Positions 42,461 through 53,459 of a DNA stretch of 64,000 nt are shown in pieces. The notes under the pieces are model-generated. The model was not told the DNA's origin. It did not search any database and worked only from the letters and a program-made list of their open reading frames with translations. This DNA is from Aphrocallistes beatrix (taxonomy: Eukaryota > Porifera > Hexactinellida > Sceptrulophora > Aphrocallistidae): assembly GCA_963281255.1 (NCBI GenBank), contig OY725489.1, positions 3,162,001 through 3,226,000 on the forward strand. The letters are read 5' to 3'. Made by a program: the position numbers and the translations under genes. Every line of letters begins with the position of its first letter. Positions within the stretch are counted from its first letter, which is position 1.

Positions 42461-42754
42461 TCAAATAAAACCATAGGAAATAGACGTAAATAAAATTGAA
42501 TCTTGTTCAATATTACTTGGTGATAGTTTAGTTTCCATGGTATTTATCAGGGATAACTAAATATTGTTTATAATTATTAGGGTTTCATCTGTTCTTTAAC
42601 TTCAAATACACCACATCTTTTAAGTAGCATTTAAATTGATATTATGGTATGTAGCTAGTAACTGATAAATATATAATACGTATTTTTTTGGTTTTGAAAA
42701 TCATTTGCAATTGAATACAAATATACTGTATTACATCTCAAATTGGTTGATATA

Positions 42755-45700
42755 ATGGTATCTGAGTCTAGTTCGATTGGGGAGATTGAAGGATCAGAGT
42801 GTCATAATATAGTACACACCCTTGGGAAGATTGGAATACTGCACGTTATTGAGCTCTCAAAGGAAGATTTGGAATTGGTGATATGGAGAACAGGAATTTG
42901 TAAGAAAATGTTGAAAACTATTTGCTTCCATCATCTAAACTATATATTGATAAATTCTCTTATTTGAATCCATTTTGTTGTGATCCATTTGGACATCATT
43001 TGGAAAGAAAAATTGCAAAGGTAAGGAAATGAATAAGTCCACAATTCAACAGTTTTACTACCTTTATTTGCCTAAATTATAGGAAGAATGACGATTACTA
43101 TGACTAAGGCTACATAATTATATACTTTGGATATTGCTGTTGTGCCTGGGCGCAAGGTATGCACACGATGTTATTCTGAGTTCTCTGAGATACTTAGTGG
43201 AGATAAAGAATACAAAGGCACAATTTCTCCTCCAACGTCAAAGCCAATTACTTTAGCTTCAAAAATCATAGACTTATCAAGCTTAATCACCAATATCAAA
43301 AGTTTAGACTTAGCTTTAACTCAAGTAAGTGCATGTAAATTTGGCATGATTTTTGTGTTATTATCCAATATACTTACAGAAACAATCTAGGAAATGTTAG
43401 AGGATGTCATTGATGGGCTCCCAAAAGCTCTCGAAATTTCGCCGATCAAAACTCATGGAACTAACTTGCAATCTAGACAAATGCAGATCAAAGACAAATT
43501 AGCAAAATTAAGAGAGAGAATAGAGGTGCAGTTCACTCGATATTATATACTATCCAAAATGTTTTAAATTTAATTAGAATTATTCCTTTGTATAGATACC
43601 TAGAATAGTATAATGTGATGAAAATATTTGTGAACCTTCACTGAATCCTTCACGAATTGGGGGCTTAACAGTAGAACAAAAAGCTGAACAATTTGATAAA
43701 CTGATGGATTTAATTAGGCAGAAGATATCACTTTCCAAACCTAAAGAGCAATTGAAGTTACTTACATTATCCCCTCAAACCTGCTCTCGTGAATCCTTAA
43801 CAGATTTTTTCGGAGTTTCTGACTATTTAGTACATGAGTCACGCGTTTTATTTAAGAAATCAGGCATTCTTGGAGATGTTGAACCTAAAAGAGGTAAGAT
43901 TATGGTTAATTATATTCAAAATTATATTTTTGTAATGAGGAACAAAGATATATATCGATAAATTCTACCTGTAATAGGGAAAAGATTAGCTGATGAGACT
44001 GTGAGAATTGTAGAATCGTTTTATCAGGATGATGAGTATTCACGTCAGATGCCAGGACAGAGAGATTATGTTAGTATTGCACGAAATATTCATATTCAAA
44101 AAAGATTAGTCCTTACAAATTTAAAAGAACTGTTTGCAGAATTTAAAATCAAGTATCCAGAACCAAAGGTTCGAATTTTATACCAGTATTATACATAATA
44201 AAATGCATATCAATAAATACCTAATATAATAAAAATGCCTGTAGATTTCGTTCTCGAAGTTTTGCGAATTACGCCCAAAGTGGTGTATACTTGCGGATTC
44301 ACACGGCACTCATTCTGTTTGTGTATGCTCAACCCATCAGAATGCAATCCTCCTCGTTGATGCCCTAGATATCACGGATACCTACAAGGATCTAATGTTA
44401 AAGTTGGTCTGTTCTTCTGAAAGTGCTGATTGTATGATTCATCGATGTGAAAAGTGTCCTGGAATCGAAAATCTTCGCAACTATCTCAAGACACTCATTG
44501 GTGTAAGAGATGAACAGGTACACATTTAAGTGTTGGTAAATGTAATATTGTGGAGTGATAGCGATTTAGCACTTAGAATGTTTAATAAAATTAAATGTAT
44601 TACCTAATTCCTAATAGGACAAAATTGAATATCTTCGTTGGGAAAGTACAGACAAATCAAGGTTAGAGACATATACAACAACACTCAAACAGTACAATGA
44701 AATTTTAATAGATGCAATCAGCCAACTGACTTCACATTCATTCATTTCCAGGGCTCAAACTGCGCATTACAAAAAAGTAAATATAGTCTGAATGATCAGT
44801 CAGGTATTGTCCTTCTGGATTTCGCTGAGAACTATTCATTTGTTGTCCAAGATGAAATCCAAGGGTTTCATTGGAATAAGTTACAGGCGACTCTGCATCC
44901 CATTGTAATATATTATCAGAAAGATGGTAAGCCGGGAATTAAACAAAATAAGTATTTAAATGAATGCAGTACCTATTGAGTTTTTACTTTTAGGTAATAT
45001 TTGCATTAAATCTTTTTGTTTCATTTCCGATGACACAGAGCACGATGTTGCAATGGTGTATCTAATTCAACAAAGATTTACTGAATATCTAAAGATTATA
45101 CTACCACAAATTCAAAGAATCGAATGTTTTAGTGATGGATGTGCCGGTCAATATAAAAAAAAGAAGAACATGTATAATCTATGTTTGCATAAAAAAGATT
45201 TTGGCCTTGATGCTATCTGGAATTTCTTCGCTACTTCCCACGGAAAATCACCATGCGATGGTATTGGAGGAACGATAAAGAGAGTTACTGCCAGAGCAAG
45301 TTTGCAGAGGCCGAAAGAATCTCATATTTTAACACCTCTTCAGATGTTTGAATTTTGCTCAACAACACCTAGTCTCTCTACAATTAAATTTTTCTTCATT
45401 GATAAAAGTGAGGTAACCCAATTACGGAGATCGTTTGATTCAAGGTAAGTAATTCTGAAATATTAAGAGTAATAAGGTGATCCGACCCGTTTATCATGCG
45501 TGTATATATTGTTTTAGATTTACGAATATCAAGACTATTCATGGAACACGGAGCTACCATCAATTTAGCCCACTAAATTCAACCTTACTTGCAGCCAAGC
45601 GAATAAGCAAACAAAAACATTATAACATAACGACTTTACGTTAAATCGGGCAACAGATAATATCCAAGTTCTCGAACTCTCTTACCTTCATATAGGTGAC

Positions 45701-46000
45701 TATATTGCATGTATATACGACTACAATTGGTATATAGGATTAGTTGAAGAGGTATGTGAAGAAGAGGGGGACGTGAAAATGAGTTTTATGCACCCAAAAG
45801 GACCAAGCAGTCCTGAAAATTGTTTCTTCTGGCCTGCAAAAAAAGACAGTTGTTATATCCCTGGAAATGACATACTAAGAAAAATCACAGCTCCAGCACC
45901 TTCATCGAAAAGTGCACGGAAATATATGATCTGTTCCCTTGATACAAAGTTGATATCTGAAATTGTCGAGTCTCGACTCAAAAGTATCAGAAACATCTAA
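42755..46000 (+). pseudogene. Multi-exon transposase-like gene of an unnamed animal family
   Basis: At least eight segments with GT-AG borders can be read. Examples are 43391-43525 (45 codons), a segment ending at 43893, 43978-44168, 44245-44517, 44618-44926, 44994-45444 and 45518-46000. Landmarks in order: a CTRC finger-like site, QRDYVSIARNIHIQKRLV, KFCELRPKWCILADSHGTHS and CVCSTHQNAILL, LLDFAENYSFVVQDEIQGF, CFSDGCAGQYK, FFATSHGKSPCDGIGGTIK and FMHPKGPSSPENCFFWP. I have seen this architecture in uncharacterised proteins of many cnidarian and arthropod genomes but cannot name it. The Asp/Glu residues in LLDFAENY, FSDGCAG and PCDGIGG are candidate catalytic residues. Lesions: a shift at an A-run near 44775, a frame change at about 42925, and frame loss near 45655. 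The stop is 99 bp before the inserted element. Confidence 0.75.
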
Positions 46001-46098
46001 ATGGTGACTATGAATTACCATTACTGAAGAATGATCTGACTTGGCTAAATTATTGCTTATGGTCGATATACTACTATAAATATATAGATGTTTTTGTT

Positions 46099-46605
46099 AC
46101 GAGTGTTATCTTAGCGGCCGATTCAGCGGCGGATTCGCATGTCACGTTCAAACATGAATAACTCAGCAAGCATATGTCCTAGATGAAATCTAACTGCACC
46201 ATTGTGTAGAGGAGCATTGGTGCATTCATATTTGATATATGAAATTTTAATATCCTGCGTGATGAGTAAGCAGTGACACTTTTAGTCCATGTCACGTATC
46301 TGGTGGAATAAGTCAGTAAATATGAATGGTAGCAATTAGCCCTTTTAACCACATGAAGATGAGCTTTGGTGCACCCCTGAAATCCATTTTCAAGACTAAA
46401 TTCGGAAAACTGGCTAAATGGCAGGGGGCCAAAGTTCGTCTTTACTAGTTTGGTAATAGGCATAACTTCATACTGGTATCCAACTAGGATGTGATCTAGA
46501 CAAACTTAGCTATTTATCCATAGTTATCTACGCTCTTGATGAATGTCACTGAATTTGTTTACACAATTGATGCATAATTCCTGGTCAATTCATAATTAAT
46601 TAAAT
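46099..46605 (+). repeat. Left TIR of the MULE
   Basis: It is complementary to 51922-52262 over its outer part and to 51434-51910 over its full length. The outer 40 bp are GC-rich and palindromic (GGCCGATTCAGCGGCGGATT). An outward-reading 94-codon frame is open here and in both right-arm copies, probably by shared descent. Confidence 0.9.
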
Positions 46606-46696
46606 ATTCCTCCTTTTTTATATTTGATCCCAGCCTAATTAGTATATATAAATTTTTTTTTTTCGAACTAACATTATTCAAACTTGACGTTTTCAT

Positions 46697-46775
46697 ACAT
46701 TTTTTTTCGCATTTCGCATTTCGCATTTCGCATTTCGCATTTCGCATTTCGCATTTCGCATTTCCCATTTCGTAA
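46697..46775 (+). repeat. (TTCGCAT)n microsatellite upstream of the MULE gene
   Basis: About ten uninterrupted 7-bp units followed by degenerate ones (TTTCCCAT, ATTCCGCAT), ending about 85 bp before the transposase ATG. It lies in the probable promoter or 5' leader. Confidence 0.95.
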
Positions 46776-46859
46776 TTTGCATTCCGCATTTCCATTATCG
46801 TTCGCTTTTTTCTTCTCGATTTTTACTCTGACTACTTCCATAATTCTAAGTCAGAAAAG

Positions 46860-49800
46860 ATGAATAATACGGAGAGTATTACTTTTTGTCAGGCCTTACT
46901 CCAATTGGGATACGATTCTTTTGAATCTTTAAATTCAGCATTAATTAAAGAAAACAGGAGAGCAAGCAATTCTCTTTGGGGAAAATTGTGCCTTTCGATG
47001 TACGGAGTCAACAGAGAGAGGAAACGCACGTTACTCTATACTAATTGGATGAAGAATCGCGGTCAGATAAAGGACGTAGTAGCTGCTGAGATGTCATCTA
47101 AGGGTGAGTTGAACAAGTCCGACGATAAGGTTCAAGGGAACTCATATCTTGATAGGAGTGGTAAGATAGCTAAGAGTGGAAATAATGATAGTTGTCTTGA
47201 GTCAACCCCCATGTTAGATATTCCACAATCTAATCAAGAACTGGAACTTGATTGCTTAAACGTTGAAATAACTAATACTAAAAGTGATCGAAATCTCAAC
47301 GATGCGCTAAATCTCCCTAGTATTTCTAATGGAGAATTTAATTTTACTTTGGGTGAATGGGAAAATATAGCGATGTTACAGGGCAACCGAGCTATCTTTT
47401 CGAGGGATTGGACCAATGTCTTTAATGCTAAGATCGAAGATAAATTTGTTTGTGTTATTTGCTTTAAATACAAAAAAATAGGTAAAATTAATAGTAGGAA
47501 AAGCAATTCTTGTTTTTTCACTGCTCATGCAGAATGCAAGTTTTCTAATTGTCTTCGTTTTAAATTTACAATACAGAATGAACCTTTTACCTCTCGGCCT
47601 GTTAACATTACTGTCAATTATGAAGTAATGGGTACCTTATCCCCTGAGCATTCAAATGTGGACATTGCCTATTCAAGAAAATTGTCGAATAGTTTAAGAT
47701 TGCAGGTAGCCTCTAATTTAACTGATAAATCAGTTGGTAACTACTTTTATGAACAGTTTCCCCATCCCAATTGTGAGAGCTCTGCGTTATCTTTTGGTAA
47801 CTTTAACAATGTAAGAAGTGCCTGCGTCTTGAGGAAGGCTAAGTTTGATTTGTCTTGTCTTCAAAGGTTTTCTAACGATAATTGGAGCGAACTTTCTGGT
47901 TTACAGGAATATTATAGAAATATTACAGTTAATAACATACTTCGAGGATACATCCAGTCTTTAGGCCATGATCCATTCATAGTTCATATGTATTCTCAAG
48001 ATCAAATTCAAGTTTTGAATTATTTTAAGGGTAAGAAAGTAATTGTGCATTTAGATTCTACCGGGTCTATTATTAGAAAAATAAACTCGAGCCAAAAGCG
48101 TGTTTTTTATTATGCATTGACTATTCGTCACCCTGAGGTCACAACCAGCCCTTTGCCATTAGCTGAAATGATTAGTTCAGCTCATTCTTCTGCAGAAATA
48201 TCTTATTTCTTACATAAATGGTCTCTTGACTCAAAAAAGGTCTTAAGTAGAGAAATTAATATTGGCCATGTAGAGATTGATTATAGCTGGGCCCTTATTC
48301 ATAGTGTTTGTAACGCTTTTATTAAATCTGATATTTTCACATACTTGGAGAAATGTTGGAAGTTATTATTTAGTCAGGAGGAGGTTTGTATGCAATTCGG
48401 TGTTATTCTTCACTTGTGTTCCGCTCACCTAATTAATGGAATAGCTTTTAATGTGAATAAAAAGTTTAAGTTATCTAAACCAGTTCGAAAATTGTTTCTT
48501 CATACTATAGGATATATGATAAATTGTACGCAAATGATAAATTTAGATAGTGTTTTTATGGATTTGTGTTATGTCTTTTTAAACCGAAATTTCAATAAGA
48601 ATGTTGAGAAGCATATACAAAATTTAGAATCATTTATTAGTTATAGTAAAAGTTGCGATGATGAATATGTTGAACCCGAGGATAGTAATGATTTGACATC
48701 TTTTGTGGAAAATGAGGGTAAAACCTATCGCGATAAATCCCCATTTGGTAAGCATTTTAACACAATTTATGAGAAGTGTAAATCCGAAATTTTACTTTTG
48801 AATGATGAGAAACCTTGTTTGGAAGCCAACCCTTGTTATAACCCCGAAATTATTGAATATCTACTTACCCATTATATGGCTATAATTCCACTATGGTCAG
48901 GCATTATTTTGGGGTTTGGTTCCAGTGAATCCGATGTTTACATGAGTCATTATAGTAATGCAATTGTAGAAAATTGGATGCGTATAGTAAAGATAGACAT
49001 ATTAAAGTCTCGTACTGGTTTAAGACCAGGGGATCTGATAAGGATTATGCATCCTAACATAATTAAAAGATTAGCAGCTTTTTGCTTTGCTTTTCATCCT
49101 AGAGCTAAGAAGGTATTTAAAAGTTATAAGCGTAAAAGAGATCCTTCTGAGGAGGAGAATTGTCAGGAGGAATGGCAGAGAAGGAGTAAGAAGAAATGTA
49201 ATAGCTATTTAGTATCTAAATCTATCAGTTTTTCTCAAGTTAGGCCATTAGTAAATAATAAAAATAAAAGAAAATTAGATGCAGGAAATGACATAAATGA
49301 AACTGAAAAAAAGAAATGTAAAATTAGTGTAGATAAAAATGAAAAAACAAAGCTAAAATTTGTACCTAGGTTGCGTCAGAGATTATCTGATTTGAAAAAA
49401 CGTGACTTTTCTGTCTCACGAATCAGTGATAATATCGACAGTGACGCTGTCGATATTATCACTGATTCAGATCTTGTAGAACAAGATATTTTACGTTTAA
49501 AGTTGCCTCCCTTCCGCCCGCCAAATAAAGACTGGCAAAAAAGTATATGTAGTAAATGGAATATTTTGGTTTCTAATTATATTAATTATGAAATCGATCC
49601 TCAGTTGGATCAACAAGATCTTAGAGAATGTAAACCTTGTGTTGTTGAAAACATAGTGGGTGATGGAAATTGTTACTTTCGAGCTCTTTCGTTTATCCTT
49701 ACCGGTAGTCAGGAAAATCATTTTAATTTACGCACAATTATAGTTAATAACATGTTAGGTAGATTAAAAAATAGTTGTGACGCCTTTTTAAGGACTAAAT

Positions 49801-50084
49801 ATGTTTACCAGCAAAGTAACTACAGAAGTGTAAAGGATTGGGTAAATAAGACAGGGATGGATAAGAATGGGAAGTGGGCAACGGATTTGGGAGTATTTGC
49901 GACAGCGTTACTTTTTGAAACCGATATATGGGTATATTTAGGACCTGGAGGTACACGCTGGATTGGATTTTCTGGTAAAGGGAAAAAATTAAATGAATTT
50001 CTCGATTGTCCCTCTATATTTAGATTATATCTACAAAATACTGGCTGTCATTATGAACCTGTTTTGTCTGTTAATAATATGTAA
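46860..50084 (+). CDS. MULE transposase fused to an OTU cysteine protease domain
   Basis: A single uninterrupted 1074-codon frame from ATG 46860. Residues about 196-230 form a C..C...H..C zinc-binding site (VCVICFKYKK, HAECKFSNC), a WRKY/FLYWCH-like fold by position. The catalytic DDE is D399 (VIVHLDSTGSIIR), D474 (VEIDYSWALIH) and E704 (NAIVENWMRIV), with a CSAH motif between the last two as in MULEs. A Lys-rich linker (about 750-890) follows. The C-terminus (about 920-1074) is an OTU domain: D935 and C938 in VGDGNCYFRAL, and H1064 in GCHYEPV. OTU domains cleave ubiquitin chains, so the fused protein could remove ubiquitin from itself or from host factors; that is inference. The ORF is complete and AT-rich like its surroundings. 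Confidence 0.9.
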   Translation: MNNTESITFCQALLQLGYDSFESLNSALIKENRRASNSLWGKLCLSMYGVNRERKRTLLYTNWMKNRGQIKDVVAAEMSSKGELNKSDDKVQGNSYLDRSGKIAKSGNNDSCLESTPMLDIPQSNQELELDCLNVEITNTKSDRNLNDALNLPSISNGEFNFTLGEWENIAMLQGNRAIFSRDWTNVFNAKIEDKFVCVICFKYKKIGKINSRKSNSCFFTAHAECKFSNCLRFKFTIQNEPFTSRPVNITVNYEVMGTLSPEHSNVDIAYSRKLSNSLRLQVASNLTDKSVGNYFYEQFPHPNCESSALSFGNFNNVRSACVLRKAKFDLSCLQRFSNDNWSELSGLQEYYRNITVNNILRGYIQSLGHDPFIVHMYSQDQIQVLNYFKGKKVIVHLDSTGSIIRKINSSQKRVFYYALTIRHPEVTTSPLPLAEMISSAHSSAEISYFLHKWSLDSKKVLSREINIGHVEIDYSWALIHSVCNAFIKSDIFTYLEKCWKLLFSQEEVCMQFGVILHLCSAHLINGIAFNVNKKFKLSKPVRKLFLHTIGYMINCTQMINLDSVFMDLCYVFLNRNFNKNVEKHIQNLESFISYSKSCDDEYVEPEDSNDLTSFVENEGKTYRDKSPFGKHFNTIYEKCKSEILLLNDEKPCLEANPCYNPEIIEYLLTHYMAIIPLWSGIILGFGSSESDVYMSHYSNAIVENWMRIVKIDILKSRTGLRPGDLIRIMHPNIIKRLAAFCFAFHPRAKKVFKSYKRKRDPSEEENCQEEWQRRSKKKCNSYLVSKSISFSQVRPLVNNKNKRKLDAGNDINETEKKKCKISVDKNEKTKLKFVPRLRQRLSDLKKRDFSVSRISDNIDSDAVDIITDSDLVEQDILRLKLPPFRPPNKDWQKSICSKWNILVSNYINYEIDPQLDQQDLRECKPCVVENIVGDGNCYFRALSFILTGSQENHFNLRTIIVNNMLGRLKNSCDAFLRTKYVYQQSNYRSVKDWVNKTGMDKNGKWATDLGVFATALLFETDIWVYLGPGGTRWIGFSGKGKKLNEFLDCPSIFRLYLQNTGCHYEPVLSVNNM

Positions 50085-51124
50085 TCCAATTCTTCAATTA
50101 AGCCAATTAAATATATTCAACTTCTATATATGACTTTATTTTATTTTGTATCCGTGCTGTTGTTGTCATTGTTATTGTTTTTATTTTGTATTCATGTTGT
50201 TTTTGTTTTTTCTTTTTACCTCTTCATAGCACTTAGTGATATTATTTATCAAATGCAATCAACTCATTCTCATTTGTTGTCATAACCTGGAAGTGTAGAG
50301 TGCGTCAAACACACATTTCTAAAGAATGTACCACACAAGAAGTTTCTATTTTTCACAAATCAACATAGTCTATTTATATATCAAATATTTGACTTGCCCG
50401 AAATTTGGAACCAACAAACTTCTGGTGATTCAAAAGAAGCATTCCACGCATACGTAATTACACTTCAGCAGATTTCTAAAAAGGGAAATTAGACGATTTA
50501 CTCGCTCAAAATGGAAGTGCATTACAATAACAACACTGGCAGGGTGCTATACTTGTTAATTTTAATTAGTCAATAGCTTAGTCCAGAACCTCAATTGAAT
50601 TGACTTTATTAATCAGAGTTATTTTAAGCATATTAATAAAGATGGTAAATTTACAATTACAATTATTATTCATTATTTATCAAAAAGACAAAGCCGTGTG
50701 GTAAATGCATGTTAAATTCATTATAGTGGAACGAAATTACCTGATAGGTTTATTAGCAAGTATTTGTTTACTATTAATGCTCGTTATACAAAATTAAACT
50801 TCAAAAGTTTATAATATGTCCTAAAGCGAAAATAAATATATTAAAATCGGGAGCGATTCCAATTTCTATTTTGACATTATGAGGCCTTTTTACGAAATTT
50901 CAATTTTTAGGTTGACTTGCATGAATTTTATGTCATCAGTGTATGATAAGGCTGTCCAAACCCTATCTCCTCGGGCAGCCACATTCCATTATTGGGGTCG
51001 CGGGGCGAATATAAATGTAGATTCAGAAGTTAATATAAAATAATATGGCAATTATTTCTCAAATGATTAATAAAAATAACTTATTTTTTAAATATATCAG
51101 TCAGTGAACTGAAGACAAGACTAC
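50085..51124. other. MULE interior, no gene seen
   Basis: The first 130 bp are T-rich with repeated TTATTTTGTAT and probably form the 3' end of the transposase transcript. No ORF longer than 50 codons or repeat was recognised further on. Confidence 0.5.
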
Positions 51125-51331
51125 CTAATTATCTTCAACTCTAGGCACTTTGAGATCAATGGATTTTCTCGAGAATGTTTGCAATACCTGTCTCAGAAAT
51201 CCATTCACCTGCACATTTTGTATTCCCCTCTCGTGAGCAGTTTGGTAGTGGCTACGGATATTATTACCTTGTATGCTGAGAATACCAGCACAAATCAAGC
51301 ATTGGGGGTTTTCCATGATCATACCTGACAA
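51125..51331 (-). CDS. Small C2H2-type zinc-finger protein of the MULE
   Basis: 68 codons from ATG 51331 to TAA, convergent with the transposase gene. Residues about 10-28 read C..C then HYQTAH, i.e. PQCLICAGI and IRSHYQTAHERG, the Cys2-His2 spacing of classical or BED-like fingers. The C-terminal third is basic. It lies between the transposase gene and the right TIR. It may be an accessory DNA-binding protein, comparable only in position to the second gene of maize MuDR. It could also be the last exon of a longer protein. Confidence 0.5.
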   Translation of the reverse strand: MSGMIMENPQCLICAGILSIQGNNIRSHYQTAHERGIQNVQVNGFLRQVLQTFSRKSIDLKVPRVEDN

Positions 51332-51433
51332 CCCTTTTAGAGCATTTCGCAGAATTTGAACAGGAAATCCTTAAATAATCATCTTAACAATTTTATCCGT
51401 GAATAATAAATTTTGGTCTGTTCTTACGAGGAA

Positions 51434-52262
51434 TATTTAATTAATTATGAATTCACCAGGAATTATGCATCAATTGTGTAAACAAATTCAGTGACATTCA
51501 TCAAGAGCGTAGATAACTATGGATAAATAGCTAAGTTTGTCTAGATCACATCCTAGTTGGATACCAGTATGAAGTTATGCCTATTACCAAACTAGTAAAG
51601 ACGAACTTTGGCCCCCTGCCATTTAGCCAGTTTTCCGAATTTAGTCTTGAAAATGGATTTCAGGGGTGCACCAAAGCTCATCTTCATGTGGTTAAAAGGG
51701 CTAATTGCTACTATTCATATTTACTGACTTGTTCCACCAGATACGTGACATGGACTAAAAGTGTCACTGCTTACTCATCACGCGGGATATTAAAATTTCA
51801 TATATCAAATATGAATGTACCAATGCTCCTCTACACAATGGTGCAAATAGATTTCATCTACGACATATGCTTGCTGAGTTATTCATGTTTGAACGTGACA
51901 TGCGAATCCGCCGCTACGACAACAAACTTTGGCCCCCTGCCATTCAGCCAGTTTTCCGAATTTAGTCTTGAAAATGGATTTCAGGGGTGCACCAAAGCTC
52001 ATCTTCATGTGGTTAAAAGGGCTAATTGCTACCATTCATATTTACCGACTTATTCCACCAGATACGTGACATGGACTAAAAGTGTCACTGCTTACTCATC
52101 ACGCAGGATATTAAAATTTCATATATCAAATATGAATGCACCAATGCTCCTCTACACAATGGTGCAGTTAGATTTCATCTAGGACATATGCTTGCTGAGT
52201 TATTCATATTTGAACGTGACATGCGAATCCGCCGCTGAATCGGCCGCTAAGATAACACTCGT
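51434..52262 (+). repeat. Right TIR of the MULE with internal duplication
   Basis: Two direct copies of the same roughly 330-bp block (51577-51910 and 51922-52245), both starting near TTTGGCCCCCTGCCATT and ending near TGACATGCGAATCCGCCGCT. Only one copy is present in the left arm. Outer 40 bp as at 46099. Confidence 0.93.
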
Positions 52263-52271
52263 GTTTTTGTT

Positions 52272-53337
52272 TACTAAAAATAATTATTCTACAAAAACAT
52301 GACGTAGATAAACTAACACCGCATATCAACTCAATGACATCATAGATGAATAAATAGAAAGTGATAGAAGTGATTTGACCTAGTCAAACGATTGATTAGA
52401 GTCAATATACTATACGTTGATAATATATTTGATGTGTCTATCTCAATCTTAAATAACTGTTTTACCTGTATTTCGTATTCTGATTTGAGTGTGATGACGT
52501 CATAATGAGTAAATGAAAAGTGATAGTAGTGATCTGACCTGGTTAAACGATTGGTTAGGGTCGATATACTATACATTGATAATATATTTGCTACCTATAT
52601 ATCGATTATAAATATAAATATTTATTGATTTTAAATTTAGGCCCCTCTCTGTTGTCGTAGGGTATGTAATGAATTTTTATATAATTCATGGGGAACTTAT
52701 GGGGGGTCCCTGGAATTTTCAATATAGTGAAATATACTTCAAAACAATATATTTAATCACTAAAATTTAGGTTCCTAAAATATCCCCGAATGCTATCTCA
52801 TAGTTCCGGTTTGACTTCAGGTGTTAGTTTCAGTTCCATTTTTGAGACCGAAAATGCATTCAAATCAAATTGGGATCGCATTTTTTTAACGCACATTTTA
52901 AACTACCGATATGATTAATTTCACCCCAATCGGGCATAAAATGACAAATCTATACAGGTTGGAAGTATTTTGGTGAGTTTCGAATTTCACAGAAACACTA
53001 AGTGAGAGTCCAAAATTTCAATTTTGGTGACGTCATAATTTCAAAATGGCTGGGTCAAACGATTTGAAACTCGCACATATTCAATGACTAGTTAGGAGCA
53101 TGCGTTTTACCAACTTTCAGGCAAATCGGTTGATGTTGGTGAAATGACTGGATGAATTGACCTGGAATTCCCCTTACTTGTATGTGTTGTGTTAAACTAG
53201 TATGGGTCACTGTGTCACGTACTGGGTCACTGGGTCACGTACTGGGTCACTGGGTCATTGGTCACTGTGTCATGGGTCACGCATACAATGGGTCAGATGG
53301 GTCATGGGTCACTGTAAGTAACCCATGGTCCACTCTG
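52272..53337 (-). repeat. Right inverted arm of the large transposon
   Basis: Near-identical inverted copy of 41180-42310, including the tandem 145-bp subrepeats (52340-52580), the unique block and the GGGTCA minisatellite (53200-53320). The minisatellite has drifted in copy number relative to the left arm. Confidence 0.9.
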
Positions 53338-53459
53338 AGTCCATCACCGGAGTTAACAAATAGACAGCTCAACTCGGGGACCATAAATCAGCTTTGTGGG
53401 TTGTGCCCGACCTGCAAAAAAAATCCTGCCGAGCCCTTATTTGAGAACTGAACTCCCTT

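Larger units (their letters stand above)
46099..52262 (+). mobile_element. Mutator-like element (MULE), 6164 bp, 9-bp TSD
   Basis: Long inverted ends begin ACGAGTGTTATCTTAGCGGC and continue for about 500 bp. The flanks are the identical 9-mer GTTTTTGTT at 46090-46098 and 52263-52271, the TSD length typical of MULEs. It carries an intact transposase-OTU gene and a small zinc-finger ORF in opposite orientation. The right arm holds an internal direct duplication of about 340 bp. Long TIRs recall the Drosophila FB-NOF and animal Phantom-type MULEs. Confidence 0.95.
41180..53337 (+). mobile_element. Large transposon with long TIRs, 8-bp TSD, unnamed family
   Basis: The termini are CAGAGTGGACCATGGGT at both ends (inverted), bounded by AGTCCATC at 41172-41179 and 53338-53345. 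Inverted arms of about 1 kb follow: a GGGTCA-type minisatellite, then a unique block, then a roughly 145-bp unit in two or three tandem copies with TGACGTCAT. Between the arms lies a multi-exon transposase-like gene (42755-46000). A Mutator-like element is inserted at 46099-52262; without it the outer element is about 5.98 kb. CAGNG ends and an 8-bp TSD resemble hAT, yet the encoded protein is not a recognisable hAT transposase. Confidence 0.85.

Noticed and set aside
46179-46463. 94-codon ORF in the MULE TIR, repeated in the right arm (51577-52182)
   Set aside because: The three copies are nearly identical in DNA because they are TIR sequence; open frames shared by recent duplication are not evidence of a protein. 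No domain is recognisable.
46559-46795. Protein with repeated NAKCEMR units on the minus strand
   Set aside because: It is the translation of the TTCGCAT microsatellite.
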